From the NCBI RefSeq assembly GCF_011762185.1, contig NZ_JAASQJ010000001.1, forward strand, positions 1,054,001 through 1,118,000: a stretch of 64,000 nt of DNA. The letters are read 5' to 3'. The number at the start of each line of letters is the position of its first letter. The first letter of the stretch is position 1. This DNA comes from Dyadobacter arcticus (lineage in GTDB: Bacteria; Bacteroidota; Bacteroidia; Cytophagales; Spirosomataceae). Positions 8,681 through 17,506 of the stretch are shown here, one piece after another. The translations under genes were made by a program, and so were the position numbers. The notes under the pieces were generated by a model. It saw only the letters and a program-made list of their open reading frames with translations. It searched no databases and was not told the origin of the DNA.

Positions 8681-9121
8681 ATGAAATCCACAACGAAAAA
8701 ATTATCAACAGAAATTGCAGAAACCCTCGCCGTCAAAATAGATGCAATTTCAACGGGATCAAAAAAAATAAAGAAATCAATTGAGAAGGCTGCTTCGAAA
8801 CTGGCAAAAAAGGTTGCCAAATTTGAGAAGGAGACACTCAAAAAGAAGGAAAAGGACGAAAAGAACGCACTGAAAAAATTAAATCCTAAATCGAAGGACA
8901 AAAAGGAGGGTAAAAAAGAAAAGGCTGCAAAAACGGAGAAAATCGCTGCATTGGTAGCCGCCGCTTCTTCAAAGGCACCGGTTGCACCACCTGCTAAGCC
9001 TACTGTTGGTAAAGCTGCAAGTACCGCAAAGTCTTCAATTGCAAAACCAGAGGCAAAAACAGTCACTAAAACTACACAACCAGCATCTACGGGCGAGGTA
9101 GTAACTTCTGAGGAGGCTTAG
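8681..9121 (+). CDS. Lysine/alanine-rich basic protein, possibly histone H1-like
   Basis: The 146-residue product (start ATG 8681, MKSTTKKLS) begins with a short amphipathic segment (STEIAETLAVKIDAIS), then a Lys-rich stretch of about 60 residues. It ends with an Ala/Pro/Thr/Lys low-complexity tail. In-frame alternatives are ATG 8660 and GTG 8630. The first lysine-rich codons and the following terminator at 9147 support a real gene. The composition resembles bacterial histone H1-like or nucleoid-associated proteins, which bind DNA by charge. No defined domain is visible, so a role in binding nucleic acid is inferred only from composition. The long antisense frame here is a mirror of the biased codons. 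Confidence 0.6.
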   Translation: MKSTTKKLSTEIAETLAVKIDAISTGSKKIKKSIEKAASKLAKKVAKFEKETLKKKEKDEKNALKKLNPKSKDKKEGKKEKAAKTEKIAALVAAASSKAPVAPPAKPTVGKAASTAKSSIAKPEAKTVTKTTQPASTGEVVTSEEA

Positions 9122-9146
9122 GAATTTAAGAAATGGGATAAATTAG

Positions 9147-9175
9147 AATCAACTTCTCAGGAAGTTGATTTTTTT
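9147..9175 (+). terminator. Intrinsic terminator after the lysine-rich gene
   Basis: AATCAACTTC (9147-9156) pairs with GAAGTTGATT (9161-9170) around a TCAG loop and is followed by a T run. It lies between the lysine-rich gene and the convergent pgeF gene. Confidence 0.85.
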
Positions 9176-9177
9176 GT

Positions 9178-9942
9178 TTACGGACGTCTTCCAATTGTTG
9201 CCAGCATTCGACCAGTCAATCCTTTTTCCAACCTATATGAAAAGTAATCTTCGTTGTGCGTAACTGTCGAATAGCCGGAGATTTCTATATTTTGAAATTC
9301 GAGACCTGCATCCAATAGTTGATCTGCATTTGCTTGTTTGAGGTCCACAAAGAATTTGGCCTTTTGCTCATCCCATCGCTTATGTCTGGAATGGAAATGT
9401 TTGGAAACGTCTTCACCAACTTCAAATGAATATTTATCAATGCAGGTTCCAACATAAGCTATACAATCAACTGCTTTGGTTCCGTAAACCATTTCCATCT
9501 TTTTCACAGTCTTGAAAGTGATTTGGCTTACGGTGCCGCGCCAGCCTGCATGAATCGCGGCCATCGCGCCATGAACAGGGTCATATATCAACATGGGTGT
9601 GCAATCCGCAATGGTTACCGCCAGCTGAATGTTGGGGAGGTTGGTGATGAGCGCATCATAACCTTCAAATCGTCCGGGCGTGGTAACTGTCAGGATTTCG
9701 GATCCGTGAACCTGGTGAGATTTGGCAACACGATCCAGTTCAACATGGATAGAATTAAAGAAGCGCTTGCTGTTTTCGAGAACATTTTCAGGTGAATCCT
9801 GTGTGGAACCACCCAGGTTCAATGAATGGTATGGCGCAGGGCTTACACCTCCATGACGTGTGCTTTCTGCTGCAATCAGCTCTGGGAACCTGGTGGAAAT
9901 GTCAGGGATTCGGTATGGGGGCAGCTTTACGAAGGTTTCCAT
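9178..9942 (-). CDS. pgeF: Peptidoglycan editing factor PgeF (YfiH/DUF152, purine nucleoside phosphorylase-like)
   Basis: The 254-residue protein has the metal-site and core motifs of the family: SHQVHG at 75-80 (His79), ADCTPML at 112-118 (Cys114) and HAGWRGT at 131-137 (His131), then a CIDKYSFEVGEDV block near 167. Members were formerly called multicopper laccases. They have been shown to act as purine nucleoside phosphorylases/adenosine deaminases, and in E. coli to prevent L-Ser misincorporation into peptidoglycan. All three metal-ligand residues are present, and length is normal. It is a single gene; the upstream gap to the DinB-like gene contains a terminator reading the same way. Confidence 0.88.
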   Translation of the reverse strand: METFVKLPPYRIPDISTRFPELIAAESTRHGGVSPAPYHSLNLGGSTQDSPENVLENSKRFFNSIHVELDRVAKSHQVHGSEILTVTTPGRFEGYDALITNLPNIQLAVTIADCTPMLIYDPVHGAMAAIHAGWRGTVSQITFKTVKKMEMVYGTKAVDCIAYVGTCIDKYSFEVGEDVSKHFHSRHKRWDEQKAKFFVDLKQANADQLLDAGLEFQNIEISGYSTVTHNEDYFSYRLEKGLTGRMLATIGRRP

Positions 9943-9980
9943 TGTAATACTAAATTCTTTGAAACCCCTAAAATAGAAAT

Positions 9981-10005
9981 AAAAAAGGGACCGTTTCCGA
10001 TCCCT
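9981..10005 (-). terminator. Intrinsic terminator after the DinB-like gene
   Basis: Read on the minus strand, AGGGATC pairs with GGTCCCT (one G-T pair) around GGAAAC and is followed by a run of T. It lies just after the DinB-like stop codon and 39 bp before the pgeF start. Confidence 0.75.
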
Positions 10006-10010
10006 TACTT

Positions 10011-10526
10011 CTAGAACAATTTTTCTTTGGGAGGCGTGGCGCCTTTCAAACGGATGTAAACCGTAGACTGTCCTCGGTGGTGGGTCTGATGTTCGAATGC
10101 TTTCTCAAAAGCAACTCCTGCCTTCATATCCATACCGAAAACCTTCACGTCTTTCGCCATGTCGGCTTCTGTCATTCCTTTTAAGGCTGTAATTACGTAA
10201 TCGTAACTATCCATTGTAGCTTTGGAAATCGCAGCTTTTGACTGGTCGGCCATTTTTTCTACAGAGGCTTCCATTGGTTTGGCTTTTCCCGTTGCAGCAG
10301 ATATAAAGGCAAAATTTGCATCAGCAAGATGGCCCATTTGTTGCGCAAAAGTGCGGATCTCGGGAGTAGGTTTGAATGCATAACCATCGTCCGGCATAGC
10401 ATCCAGGTATTCTTTGGTGAAGACTTTTCCTCTTTCCCAATCGGCTGTCAATTTCGCGAGTTGGGTTTGGGCGAATGCTGATTGAACTGCAAACAGCATT
10501 AAACAGAGCATAGTAATTTTTTTCAT
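10011..10526 (-). CDS. Exported DinB-family protein
   Basis: The 171-residue product starts with a signal peptide (MKKITMLCLMLFAVQSAFAQ, cleavage probably after AFA). The rest is a four-helix-bundle DinB/YfiT-like domain. The metal-binding histidines are visible as MGHLADAN (H66) and FEHQTHHRGQ (H146, H149, H150), the usual His triad of the superfamily. Export of a DinB-like domain is recurrent in Bacteroidota. Family members include metal-dependent thiol transferases, but no substrate can be assigned. A terminator follows at once. It is divergent from the metallophosphoesterase gene. Confidence 0.82.
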   Translation of the reverse strand: MKKITMLCLMLFAVQSAFAQTQLAKLTADWERGKVFTKEYLDAMPDDGYAFKPTPEIRTFAQQMGHLADANFAFISAATGKAKPMEASVEKMADQSKAAISKATMDSYDYVITALKGMTEADMAKDVKVFGMDMKAGVAFEKAFEHQTHHRGQSTVYIRLKGATPPKEKLF

Positions 10527-10690
10527 TCGATTTTTGTTTTTGGTGATTGGGAATTTTTATAGAAAGTTAGTTCTAATGATATCCAATATCAACCTCGTTA
10601 AAAAAATATTAATGAAAGGATTGATTGCGCTTAGATGGGATATCCCTTTATTTACCAAAAACTATAATATCATTAGCAGAAGTCAAATTT

Positions 10691-11920
10691 ATGGCAGAGT
10701 CTTCTCGGGAGCGGGCAGAAAAGTATCTGGACTTAGGACATAGCGAGGCTGAAAACCATGCCAAAACCCAGCTGGAACTTTACGAGAAAAGGGTCAAACA
10801 GACTTCGTCGGTTACTAATATCATTACCGAGTTTTTTAAAACCAACCTCCTTGGCTTCGCGCGGCATTATCTGAGAAGCCGTTTCGGGGCGAAGCATCCC
10901 TACCAGGCTTATCCCAGGAATGGTGACAATGGCATTTATCCATTGCAATCCTCCATACCGTCAAGGGAAGAACTAAGCATTGCATTGCTTTCGGATTGGG
11001 CAAGCGATACCGCCGAGTCAGATGCGGTGGCCAACCTGGTATCCAGATATTCACCCGATTACACAATCCATCTTGGAGATGTATATTTTGTAGGTACGCC
11101 TCAGGAAATTGAATCAAATTTTACAGCTCCGCATGCATCCTGGTATTACGGGGCGTCTGGAAGCCTTGCACTTTCAGGTAATCACGAGATGTATTCCAAT
11201 GGAGGTGCGTTTTTTCAACATTTATTGCCTGCTATGTATGCATTGGATGGAGAAGTGAAAAAAACGCAGCAGGCGGGATTTTTCTGCATTGAAAATAGTC
11301 ATTGGCGCATTATTGGATTGGATACAGGATATACCTCAGTTGGAAAACCTTTTCTGGAAATCCTTTTTCCACCCGATTGCCATCTTAAGGACGAACAAAT
11401 AGCCTGGTTGCGTGACACAGTCAGACTGGGGGATCCCAACGACCACCGCGGGCTGGTGTTTTTGAGTCACCATCCTTATTTATCGGCGTTCAGGGAAGAG
11501 TATGTGAAACCTGGGGAGCAAATTCAGGAATTATTGGGCAACACAAATCGTCCGGTTATCTGGTTTTGGGGCCATGACCACAGGCTGGTTATTTACGATA
11601 AGTTCAAAAATGGGAACGGGCCACTTGCTTTCGGGAGGTGCATTGGACACGGAGGCCTGCCTGTGGAAATACAAATGCCCAATCCGGTTGACCTGAGTAA
11701 GGTTAGCTATTACGACAGGCGCGTAAAGAGTATTTTGAAAAAACATCCATTAGGTTATAATGGGTTTGTACGCCTGCTTATCAACAATGATATACTAACG
11801 GCAGAGTACAGGGATATCGAAGATACTTGTGTATATGAAGAAACCTGGACAGTAGACAAAAACAGCGGCCAGCTCATCTGGAAAGTCGTTCAGGCTATTC
11901 CGGAGCTGGCCGTTCGGTAA
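10691..11920 (+). CDS. Metallophosphoesterase
   Basis: With the ATG at 10691 (MAESSRERAEK) the protein has 409 residues. The frame extends back to a TTG at 10625, but the added residues do not look coding. All calcineurin-like phosphoesterase motifs are present in order: a leading Asp in LLSDW (D102), HLGDVYF (GD 129-130), SGNHEMY (GNHE 163-166), LSHHPYL (HH 260-261) and WGHDHRL (GHDH 294-297). These bind two metals and hydrolyse a phospho-ester. There is no signal peptide, so action in the cytoplasm is likely. An N-terminal helical region of about 90 residues precedes the domain and is not recognised. The substrate is unknown. Confidence 0.85.
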   Translation: MAESSRERAEKYLDLGHSEAENHAKTQLELYEKRVKQTSSVTNIITEFFKTNLLGFARHYLRSRFGAKHPYQAYPRNGDNGIYPLQSSIPSREELSIALLSDWASDTAESDAVANLVSRYSPDYTIHLGDVYFVGTPQEIESNFTAPHASWYYGASGSLALSGNHEMYSNGGAFFQHLLPAMYALDGEVKKTQQAGFFCIENSHWRIIGLDTGYTSVGKPFLEILFPPDCHLKDEQIAWLRDTVRLGDPNDHRGLVFLSHHPYLSAFREEYVKPGEQIQELLGNTNRPVIWFWGHDHRLVIYDKFKNGNGPLAFGRCIGHGGLPVEIQMPNPVDLSKVSYYDRRVKSILKKHPLGYNGFVRLLINNDILTAEYRDIEDTCVYEETWTVDKNSGQLIWKVVQAIPELAVR

Positions 11921-11945
11921 GCCGTTCCTGACGGCGTTGGGAAAG

Positions 11946-12134
11946 TCAGTGGTGCTCGTCGCCGTGACTGTCGTCTTTATAAAATGCTGCGAATGTGATG
12001 ACAAGGCCAATGGCTCCCACCACAAATGTGAACATATCTCCAAAAACAGCCAGAATGGCGAAAAGGATAAGGAATGCTGCAATGTAAGCGAAGGTTGACA
12101 AGCCTTTGGATTCGCTATGTGTTGTTTGAGACAT
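11946..12134 (-). CDS. Small two-helix membrane protein with His-rich tail
   Basis: The 62-residue product has a polar N-terminus (MSQTTHSESKG), two hydrophobic segments (about 12-30 and 34-52) and the acidic, His-rich tail DDSHGDEHH. Hydrophobicity, a clear ATG and its own space support a gene. No family was recognised. The tail could bind metal, but this is speculation from composition. It is convergent with the metallophosphoesterase gene, 25 bp away. Confidence 0.6.
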   Translation of the reverse strand: MSQTTHSESKGLSTFAYIAAFLILFAILAVFGDMFTFVVGAIGLVITFAAFYKDDSHGDEHH

Positions 12135-12515
12135 TTTCAGGATAATTAGATCGTAATCGTTTGTTCTGCGAAAATAATGATTACAGGTTAAGTTTCTTCC
12201 ATACAGCCGGTTTTTTTAACATAATCAGCATTAATAGCTGGTCCTTCCAAATCCGCGAATTGCTCAATCACGTCAGCCTTTAAGTCCAAAGCACAACTTA
12301 TAGGATTTTTTAAACAATGTGCATAGCGCAAAATATAATCATGTCACCATTCGAAGATTCGTAATTGTTATTTAAATAACTTTTAATCAGCACTATATTT
12401 GGTTCTTGACATTGATTTCAGGATAATCTATTTTTAATAAGTCAACTAGCGAAATATAATTTTTTGTATTCCGCTATCCGAACTATTACTAACGTTCATC
12501 ACTCAATTCAACATT
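12135..12515. other. 381-bp gene-free stretch
   Basis: This AT-rich gap separates the divergent small membrane protein and the secreted protein. It holds a perfect 14-bp palindrome, GTTATTTAAATAAC, at 12367-12380 and a promoter candidate at 12406-12436. No coding frame, tRNA or repeat was recognised in the rest. Confidence 0.5.
12406..12436 (+). promoter_or_regulatory. Candidate Bacteroidota promoter (-33/-7)
   Basis: TTG at 12406-12408 and TATTTTTA at 12429-12436 are separated by 20 bp. They resemble the phylum's TTTG - N19-21 - TAnnTTTG promoter with one mismatch in each box. Transcription would start near 12443 and leave a leader of about 70 nt before the ATG at 12516. Confidence 0.4.
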
Positions 12516-12884
12516 ATGAAAATCCTGTACACCATTATTTGCCTCCTACTTATTAATCTGATCAGCGTCAAAGCTCAAACTATTACCGAAGTTGATCATG
12601 GTGCCTACTTCGCAGACTTTTACGTCATGCAGGTGAAACCTATGCAATTTGAAATCAATTATAAATTCCCAAAAACTGACCGGGTGCTTGTGCGGATTAA
12701 GGATGCAGAACAGAACATCATCTTTGCGGAGAAAACATTGGTTTACAAAAAATACCATAAGTATTTTGATCTTTCAACCATGCAGGACGGTCAATATACC
12801 TTCGAGCTGACGGACGGAGATGAGAAATTTGTCCAATCGTTTACGGTATCAACCAAAACCGAGCGTGTCGCGAGGGCACTGTAA
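12516..12884 (+). CDS. Small secreted protein of unknown function
   Basis: The 122-residue product has a signal peptide (MKILYTIICLLLINLISVKAQ) and a mature part of about 100 residues with alternating hydrophobic and polar strands. It includes FEINYKFP, VLVRIKDAE and a closing GQYTFELTDGDEKFVQSFTV. The beta-rich pattern resembles an Ig-like or sorting-type beta-sandwich, but no family was identified. The gene stands alone after a promoter candidate. It ends about 100 bp before the start of the sugar kinase gene. Confidence 0.65.
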   Translation: MKILYTIICLLLINLISVKAQTITEVDHGAYFADFYVMQVKPMQFEINYKFPKTDRVLVRIKDAEQNIIFAEKTLVYKKYHKYFDLSTMQDGQYTFELTDGDEKFVQSFTVSTKTERVARAL

Positions 12885-12985
12885 TGTGCCTTGTTCGTTA
12901 TCTCAAATTCCATACATTTGTTTTAGTATATTTCGCAGCACAGCCGGCCGTAAAACGTCTCTCACTGCTACTAAAACAACTTCCA

Positions 12986-14446
12986 ATGCCTTACATTATT
13001 GGTTGTGATATCGGCACAACAAATGTTAAATCCGTTGCCTTCAATTCTGTTTCGGGAGAGATCCTATCGTCGCACAGTGAGAGTTACGACATGCAGCATC
13101 CGCATCCCGATTGGAGCGAACAGGACCCGGATGAAATTTTTGAAGCCGCCTGTAAGACCATCACGCATGTCACTGATTCCATAAAAGACAAAGATAAGTT
13201 GCTGGGAATCAGTTTCAGCGCCGCCATGCATGGTGTTTTGGCCTTGGATAAAAAAGGAAAGCAACTCACTGCTCTGATCATTTGGGCGGATAACCGCAGT
13301 TCCGACATTGCCCTCAAGCTGCGCGCTTCAAGGGTTGGTAAAAAAATATATGTTAACAATGGCACGCCGATTCATGCTATGACACCGGTATGTAAGCTAT
13401 TGTGGCTGAAACTCCATCAGCCGGATATTTATGCGAAAACCAGCCGTTTCGTAGGCATAAAGGAGTACATCATTTATCGTCTCACAGGAAAGTTTCTGGT
13501 AGATTATTCCATTGCGTCCGCAACCGGAATGTTCAACATGAGGGAATTGACCTGGGATGCTTACACGCTCAAGAAGCTGGGTTTGAGGCCAGAAAAGCTG
13601 TCTGAGGCAGTATCTCCCTATCATATTGAAAAAGCACCAGCGGGTAATCCTGCAAAACTGCCCGAAGGCACCCCTCTGATCATGGGAGCCAGCGACGGCT
13701 GTCTGGCAAATCTGGGTAGCGGTGCGATTACAGCCGGCTCTATGGCCGTGACGATAGGAACCAGCGCTGCTGTACGAATTTGTTCCAACAGGCCCTACTC
13801 AGATCCGTCGATGCAGACGTTTTGTTATGTGCTGGATGAAAAAACTTATATCGTAGGTGGGCCTTCGAACAATGGAGCGGTAATTTTTGAATGGCTTATG
13901 GATTCATTTTTTCCAAAAGAAGAATACGATGCTGTGTTTGAAGAAGCCTCCAAAATTGAAGCCGGATCGGATGGTCTGCTTTTTTATCCCTACCTGTTAG
14001 GAGAGCGGGCACCTTTATGGAGTTCTACCGTCCGTGGCGGTTTTTCGGGTCTGGACATCCGCCATACCCGTGCGCATTTTGCGAGGGCTGTGATGGAAGG
14101 CATCTTATTAAACCTGTATAGCATTGGCAAGATCCTGATGGAAAAGCAGGATATTAATATAATTTATGCAAATGGAGGGTTTGCAAGAAGCCCCGTTTGG
14201 GTGCAAATGCTTTCCGATATTTTTGGTAAAAAAGTCAGGCTCAATGAAACCGTGGAAACAGGCGCAGTTGGAGCGGCGATGATGGGTTTAAAGGCATTGG
14301 GAATAAACAAAGACTTTTCAGAATTGAAATCTTTCACGACAGTTGGGCAGGAATTCGACCCAAAGGATACCGTTCACAAAGTATATGAAACGTTATCCGA
14401 GAGATTCATACGAGGGGCAAAGATTATGATGGCCCACGAAGTCTGA
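12986..14446 (+). CDS. FGGY-family carbohydrate kinase (gluconokinase-like)
   Basis: The start is taken at ATG 12986 (MPYIIGCDIGTTNVKS), giving 486 residues. The frame reaches back to GTG/ATG codons at 12884, but the added 34 residues precede the conserved phosphate-1 loop and are not family-like. Motifs are the N-terminal GCDIGTTNVKS loop, an ADNRS block, the catalytic-Asp region MGASDGCLANLGSG, the adenosine loop TIGTSAAVR, and the C-terminal YANGGFARSPVW nucleotide motif. FGGY kinases phosphorylate sugars in the cytoplasm. The overall pattern is nearest to gluconate kinases, with xylulokinase as the main alternative. Confidence 0.83.
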   Translation: MPYIIGCDIGTTNVKSVAFNSVSGEILSSHSESYDMQHPHPDWSEQDPDEIFEAACKTITHVTDSIKDKDKLLGISFSAAMHGVLALDKKGKQLTALIIWADNRSSDIALKLRASRVGKKIYVNNGTPIHAMTPVCKLLWLKLHQPDIYAKTSRFVGIKEYIIYRLTGKFLVDYSIASATGMFNMRELTWDAYTLKKLGLRPEKLSEAVSPYHIEKAPAGNPAKLPEGTPLIMGASDGCLANLGSGAITAGSMAVTIGTSAAVRICSNRPYSDPSMQTFCYVLDEKTYIVGGPSNNGAVIFEWLMDSFFPKEEYDAVFEEASKIEAGSDGLLFYPYLLGERAPLWSSTVRGGFSGLDIRHTRAHFARAVMEGILLNLYSIGKILMEKQDINIIYANGGFARSPVWVQMLSDIFGKKVRLNETVETGAVGAAMMGLKALGINKDFSELKSFTTVGQEFDPKDTVHKVYETLSERFIRGAKIMMAHEV

Positions 14447-14480
14447 CAAAAAAAGTCCCGGCTCGTAAAAACCGGGACTT
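14446..14480 (-). terminator. Intrinsic terminator for the siderophore-type receptor gene
   Basis: AAGTCCCGG (14453-14461) pairs with CCGGGACTT (14472-14480). Read on the minus strand, the stem is followed by seven T residues. It touches the kinase stop codon on the other strand and probably ends both transcripts, with the better T run on the minus strand. Confidence 0.85.
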
Positions 14481-14500
14481 AAAGAATCAACTTCTAAGAC

Positions 14501-16897
14501 TTAAAATTTATAGGCAAGGCTCAACCTGTAATTCCTTGGTGCCTCGGCTTGCCAGTAGTAGGACGTGACCGGATCTCCGTCGGCGGTATTAAAGCCGTAA
14601 GTGCCACCGCTGTACAGGTATTTGTCCAGAATGTTAAACACATTGAGCGTCAGACGGATTTTGTCTTTTTCCCAAAATACGCCACCATCCAATTTGAAAT
14701 AATCGGGTAAGTTGTAAGTGTTGTCCGTGTCGCTCCATGTAGAGGTGGCGCGGTTGCCGAGGTAGGTGAAGCCTCCTGAAATTCCCGTGCCTTTCAGCGC
14801 ACCATTCTGGACTTTATAGCTCAACCATCCGTTGGCAGTATGTTTCGCAAATCCCGGAATTGGATCTCCTACCTTCGCAACGATAACGCCCTCAGTCACT
14901 TTGGTCACTTCGGATTTGGTAAAAGCATAGTTCGCCGTCAGGTTCAGGCCCGGCAAAAGGGAACCACGAACATCAAACTCGACCCCCTGTGCTCTTTTTT
15001 GGCCTAATTCTACACTGAAACCTGAGCTGGGACGGGTCGGGTCACCAGTAAGCTCGTTGTTTTTCAGGATGCGGTAAAAGGAAAGGGTTGTGTTCCAGCG
15101 ACCTTCGGCCCAGTCTCTTTTAAAACCGAATTCAGTATTGTTTCCTGTGACAGGCCGTACTTTTTTACCGCTGGTCAGGCGTCCCGATTGTGGCAGGAAT
15201 GCCTGGTCATACAAGGCGTACACGGAGGTGCTTTTATCAATTGAAACGCTGAGTCCGAGACGAGGCGTGAAGTGGTCTGCCTTGTCGGGTGCCGCGCCCC
15301 ATTGTGCCTGACTCAGATGGGTATAGCGTCCCGCGATCGTCAGCCTGATCTTGTTGTCCAAAAATCCGAGTTCGTCCTGCAGGTAAAGGCCTGTATATTT
15401 CTGGTCCATCAGACCACCGGCGCCCACAGCCCGCGCTTCTAGGTTCAGTGAGCGGTCAAAAACGGGGTAGCCATTGTTTGGCGTTCCGTAGACCGGGTTT
15501 TTTGGATTAAAAAGGCCACCCAATGTATCCAGGGCGTGCGACTGCGACCAGTCGGCAAAATATTCTTTTGTACCTACATCAATACCTCCCAGCAGGCGGT
15601 GAACTACGCCTCCGGTAGTGATTTTGCCATTTACAAATACCTGGCCGAGTGTCATCTCGCTTTTCGCATCCCATAAGCCTACGCCGCGCTGCATGGTCCC
15701 GTCGGCATTAATCATCCATGGCCACATGCTGCTTCCTGCCATTTTGTAGTTCAGGTACGCAAGCTGCGCAGTCAGTTTCCAGTCCGGGTTTATCTGGTGC
15801 TGCAAATTGACAAACAGGCTGTTATCCTTAATTTTTGTGGGAGAAAGTCCCGGAGGCATTAAGGTGAAATCTCTTGGCAAAGTCGCATATCCTCCGGGAG
15901 AAAAAACGTAAAACGAGCCTACGTCTGTCATTTTAGCATATTGCAGCGTGTATTCAGCAGTCAGTTTCGTTTTTTCATCGATCTGATAAGTGATGACGGG
16001 AGCAACGCTATATCGGTTGTTGTATTCAAAAGGGCGGAACGATCCTTTATTTTGTCCCGCAAGGTTCAGGCGGTAAAGGAATTTGCCGTCTTTGGTCAGT
16101 TTACCGTCAAGATCCAGCGTGGTACGGTAAAGGTCGAAGCTGCCCATTGTGAATGAAGCTTCACCCTTTGTTTCGCCGGTAGGCTTCTTGGTAACTACAT
16201 TATATAACCCGCTTGGGTCTCCATTGGCGAGCATAAATCCTGCCGGACCTTTTACAAATTCGATGTGGTCTACAAAGCTCATATCCTCAGTTAATGGTCC
16301 CCAAAAAGAGTTTACAACATTGAATCCGTTCCTGAAAGCCTGGATCTGCGAACCGCGCATGCTGATGTTGGCATACATATCACCCCAATGTTCGAGGCGG
16401 GTTGCGCCACTTACATTGCGTATCAAACCATCGCTCATACTGATGATTTGCTGATCAGACAATACTTTTGATGTTACCACCTGCACATTCTGCGGAGTTT
16501 CAAGAATGGGCGTCATCAATTTAAGGCTCGGTGATAGCTGATCATTCTTATAGAGGTTACCGCCTCGCACGATTACTTCCTGAAATTGGGTGGCACTTTC
16601 AGAAAGTGTGAAAGAAATGGTAGCAGTTTCACCAGCAACAATGTCGACGGATCGTTCAAGCGTTTCTGATCCCACGTAGCTTACAAGCAGCACGTAGCTT
16701 CCAGCCTTAATTCTTTCAATTGTGAATTTTCCTTGAGTATCGGAGACTGCGCCTTTCGAAGAGCCTTTGATACCAATTGAAACTTGCTCGGCGGGTTGGC
16801 CGTCAGAGCTTAGTATCTGACCTGTTACTCTGCCATTTTGGGCAAAGGCTGCCAGCGACGACGCGATAAAGAGAATGAGTATATAAATCTTTTTCAT
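14501..16897 (-). CDS. TonB-dependent siderophore-type outer-membrane receptor
   Basis: The 798-residue product, starting at ATG 16897, has a signal peptide (MKKIYILILFIASSLAAFAQ). A carboxypeptidase-like regulatory beta-sandwich follows (GRVTGQILSSDGQPAE... , about 22-105). Then comes a TonB plug with TPQNVQVVTSKVLSDQQ, VSGATRLEHWG and IEFVKGPAGFMLANGDPSGLYN, and a long beta-barrel ending in aromatic residues (LAYKF). The plug sequence follows the FhuE/FoxA-like siderophore receptor pattern. It should import ferric siderophores with TonB-ExbBD energy. No siderophore synthesis or permease genes are near, so scavenging of foreign siderophores is likely. A terminator follows. Confidence 0.9.
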   Translation of the reverse strand: MKKIYILILFIASSLAAFAQNGRVTGQILSSDGQPAEQVSIGIKGSSKGAVSDTQGKFTIERIKAGSYVLLVSYVGSETLERSVDIVAGETATISFTLSESATQFQEVIVRGGNLYKNDQLSPSLKLMTPILETPQNVQVVTSKVLSDQQIISMSDGLIRNVSGATRLEHWGDMYANISMRGSQIQAFRNGFNVVNSFWGPLTEDMSFVDHIEFVKGPAGFMLANGDPSGLYNVVTKKPTGETKGEASFTMGSFDLYRTTLDLDGKLTKDGKFLYRLNLAGQNKGSFRPFEYNNRYSVAPVITYQIDEKTKLTAEYTLQYAKMTDVGSFYVFSPGGYATLPRDFTLMPPGLSPTKIKDNSLFVNLQHQINPDWKLTAQLAYLNYKMAGSSMWPWMINADGTMQRGVGLWDAKSEMTLGQVFVNGKITTGGVVHRLLGGIDVGTKEYFADWSQSHALDTLGGLFNPKNPVYGTPNNGYPVFDRSLNLEARAVGAGGLMDQKYTGLYLQDELGFLDNKIRLTIAGRYTHLSQAQWGAAPDKADHFTPRLGLSVSIDKSTSVYALYDQAFLPQSGRLTSGKKVRPVTGNNTEFGFKRDWAEGRWNTTLSFYRILKNNELTGDPTRPSSGFSVELGQKRAQGVEFDVRGSLLPGLNLTANYAFTKSEVTKVTEGVIVAKVGDPIPGFAKHTANGWLSYKVQNGALKGTGISGGFTYLGNRATSTWSDTDNTYNLPDYFKLDGGVFWEKDKIRLTLNVFNILDKYLYSGGTYGFNTADGDPVTSYYWQAEAPRNYRLSLAYKF

Positions 16898-17033
16898 TTT
16901 AGAAAATAGGACAAAAGTGTTAACAGGTCGCAAATATGAACGCCGTAACTTTCGGATCCTAATTTTTATTTAGATTTATTTCAAATAGTGTAGCACGTTA
17001 ATTGGTCTTCGGGATAACCGGAATGCAATACAT

Positions 17034-17068
17034 TAAAAAAGCCACATGATCTACCAGGATCATGCGGC
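17034..17068 (-). terminator. Intrinsic terminator after the cytochrome c gene
   Basis: GCCACATGATC (17041-17051) and GATCATGCGGC (17058-17068) form an 11-bp stem with one mismatch or wobble. On the minus strand it is followed by six T residues. It closes the reductase - dehydrogenase - cytochrome group. Confidence 0.85.
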
Positions 17069-17089
17069 TCTGCAATGAATGCTTATTAA

Positions 17090-17497
17090 CTACTTTTTCT
17101 CCTTGGTTTCTTCAACCATTTCCGGGGTAACTATCTTTTTATCAGATGAATTACCCCATGAATTCATGATATAATTGAGCACATCTGCTATCTCATCATT
17201 AGCTAAACCAGGGTTGGGCATCATGTTATCATAATCCACACCATTTACTTTAATCTTTCCGATCAAACCAAATTTGACGGCTTTGATTGCGTTTTCATGG
17301 CTTTGTAAATAGTCAGCTTTCGCAAGTGGCGGAAATGTTGCCGTCACCCCTTCGCCGGTCCCCATATGGCAGGTAATGCAGTTTTCGGAGTAAATCATCT
17401 TTCCTCTTTGAATGCTCTTGGCCAGCTCATCGTCCTGATGAGGTAAAATGGCCGAGCAAAAGAGAAATGTTGTGAGTATTGCGATTACGCTTTTCAT
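17090..17497 (-). CDS. Periplasmic c-type cytochrome
   Basis: The product from ATG 17497 has 135 residues; a TTG at 17506 would add three. It has a signal peptide (MKSVIAILTTFLFCSAILPHQ), one haem-binding motif CITCH within SENCITCHMGTGEG, and a downstream Met in NMMPNPG, which is probably the sixth haem ligand. This is a small class I cytochrome c. It follows the PQQ sugar dehydrogenase gene within about 10 bp on the same strand. It is therefore the probable electron acceptor for that enzyme in the periplasm. The tail after the haem domain is Lys/Glu-rich. Confidence 0.9.
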   Translation of the reverse strand: MKSVIAILTTFLFCSAILPHQDDELAKSIQRGKMIYSENCITCHMGTGEGVTATFPPLAKADYLQSHENAIKAVKFGLIGKIKVNGVDYDNMMPNPGLANDEIADVLNYIMNSWGNSSDKKIVTPEMVEETKEKK

Positions 17498-17506
17498 TCG
17501 CGCCAA

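Noticed and set aside
8668-9066. 132-residue minus-strand frame, Phe/Ser/Ala-rich
   Set aside because: It is the antisense mirror of the Lys- and Ala-rich gene, where AAA/AAG codons give TTT/CTT. It has no independent support.
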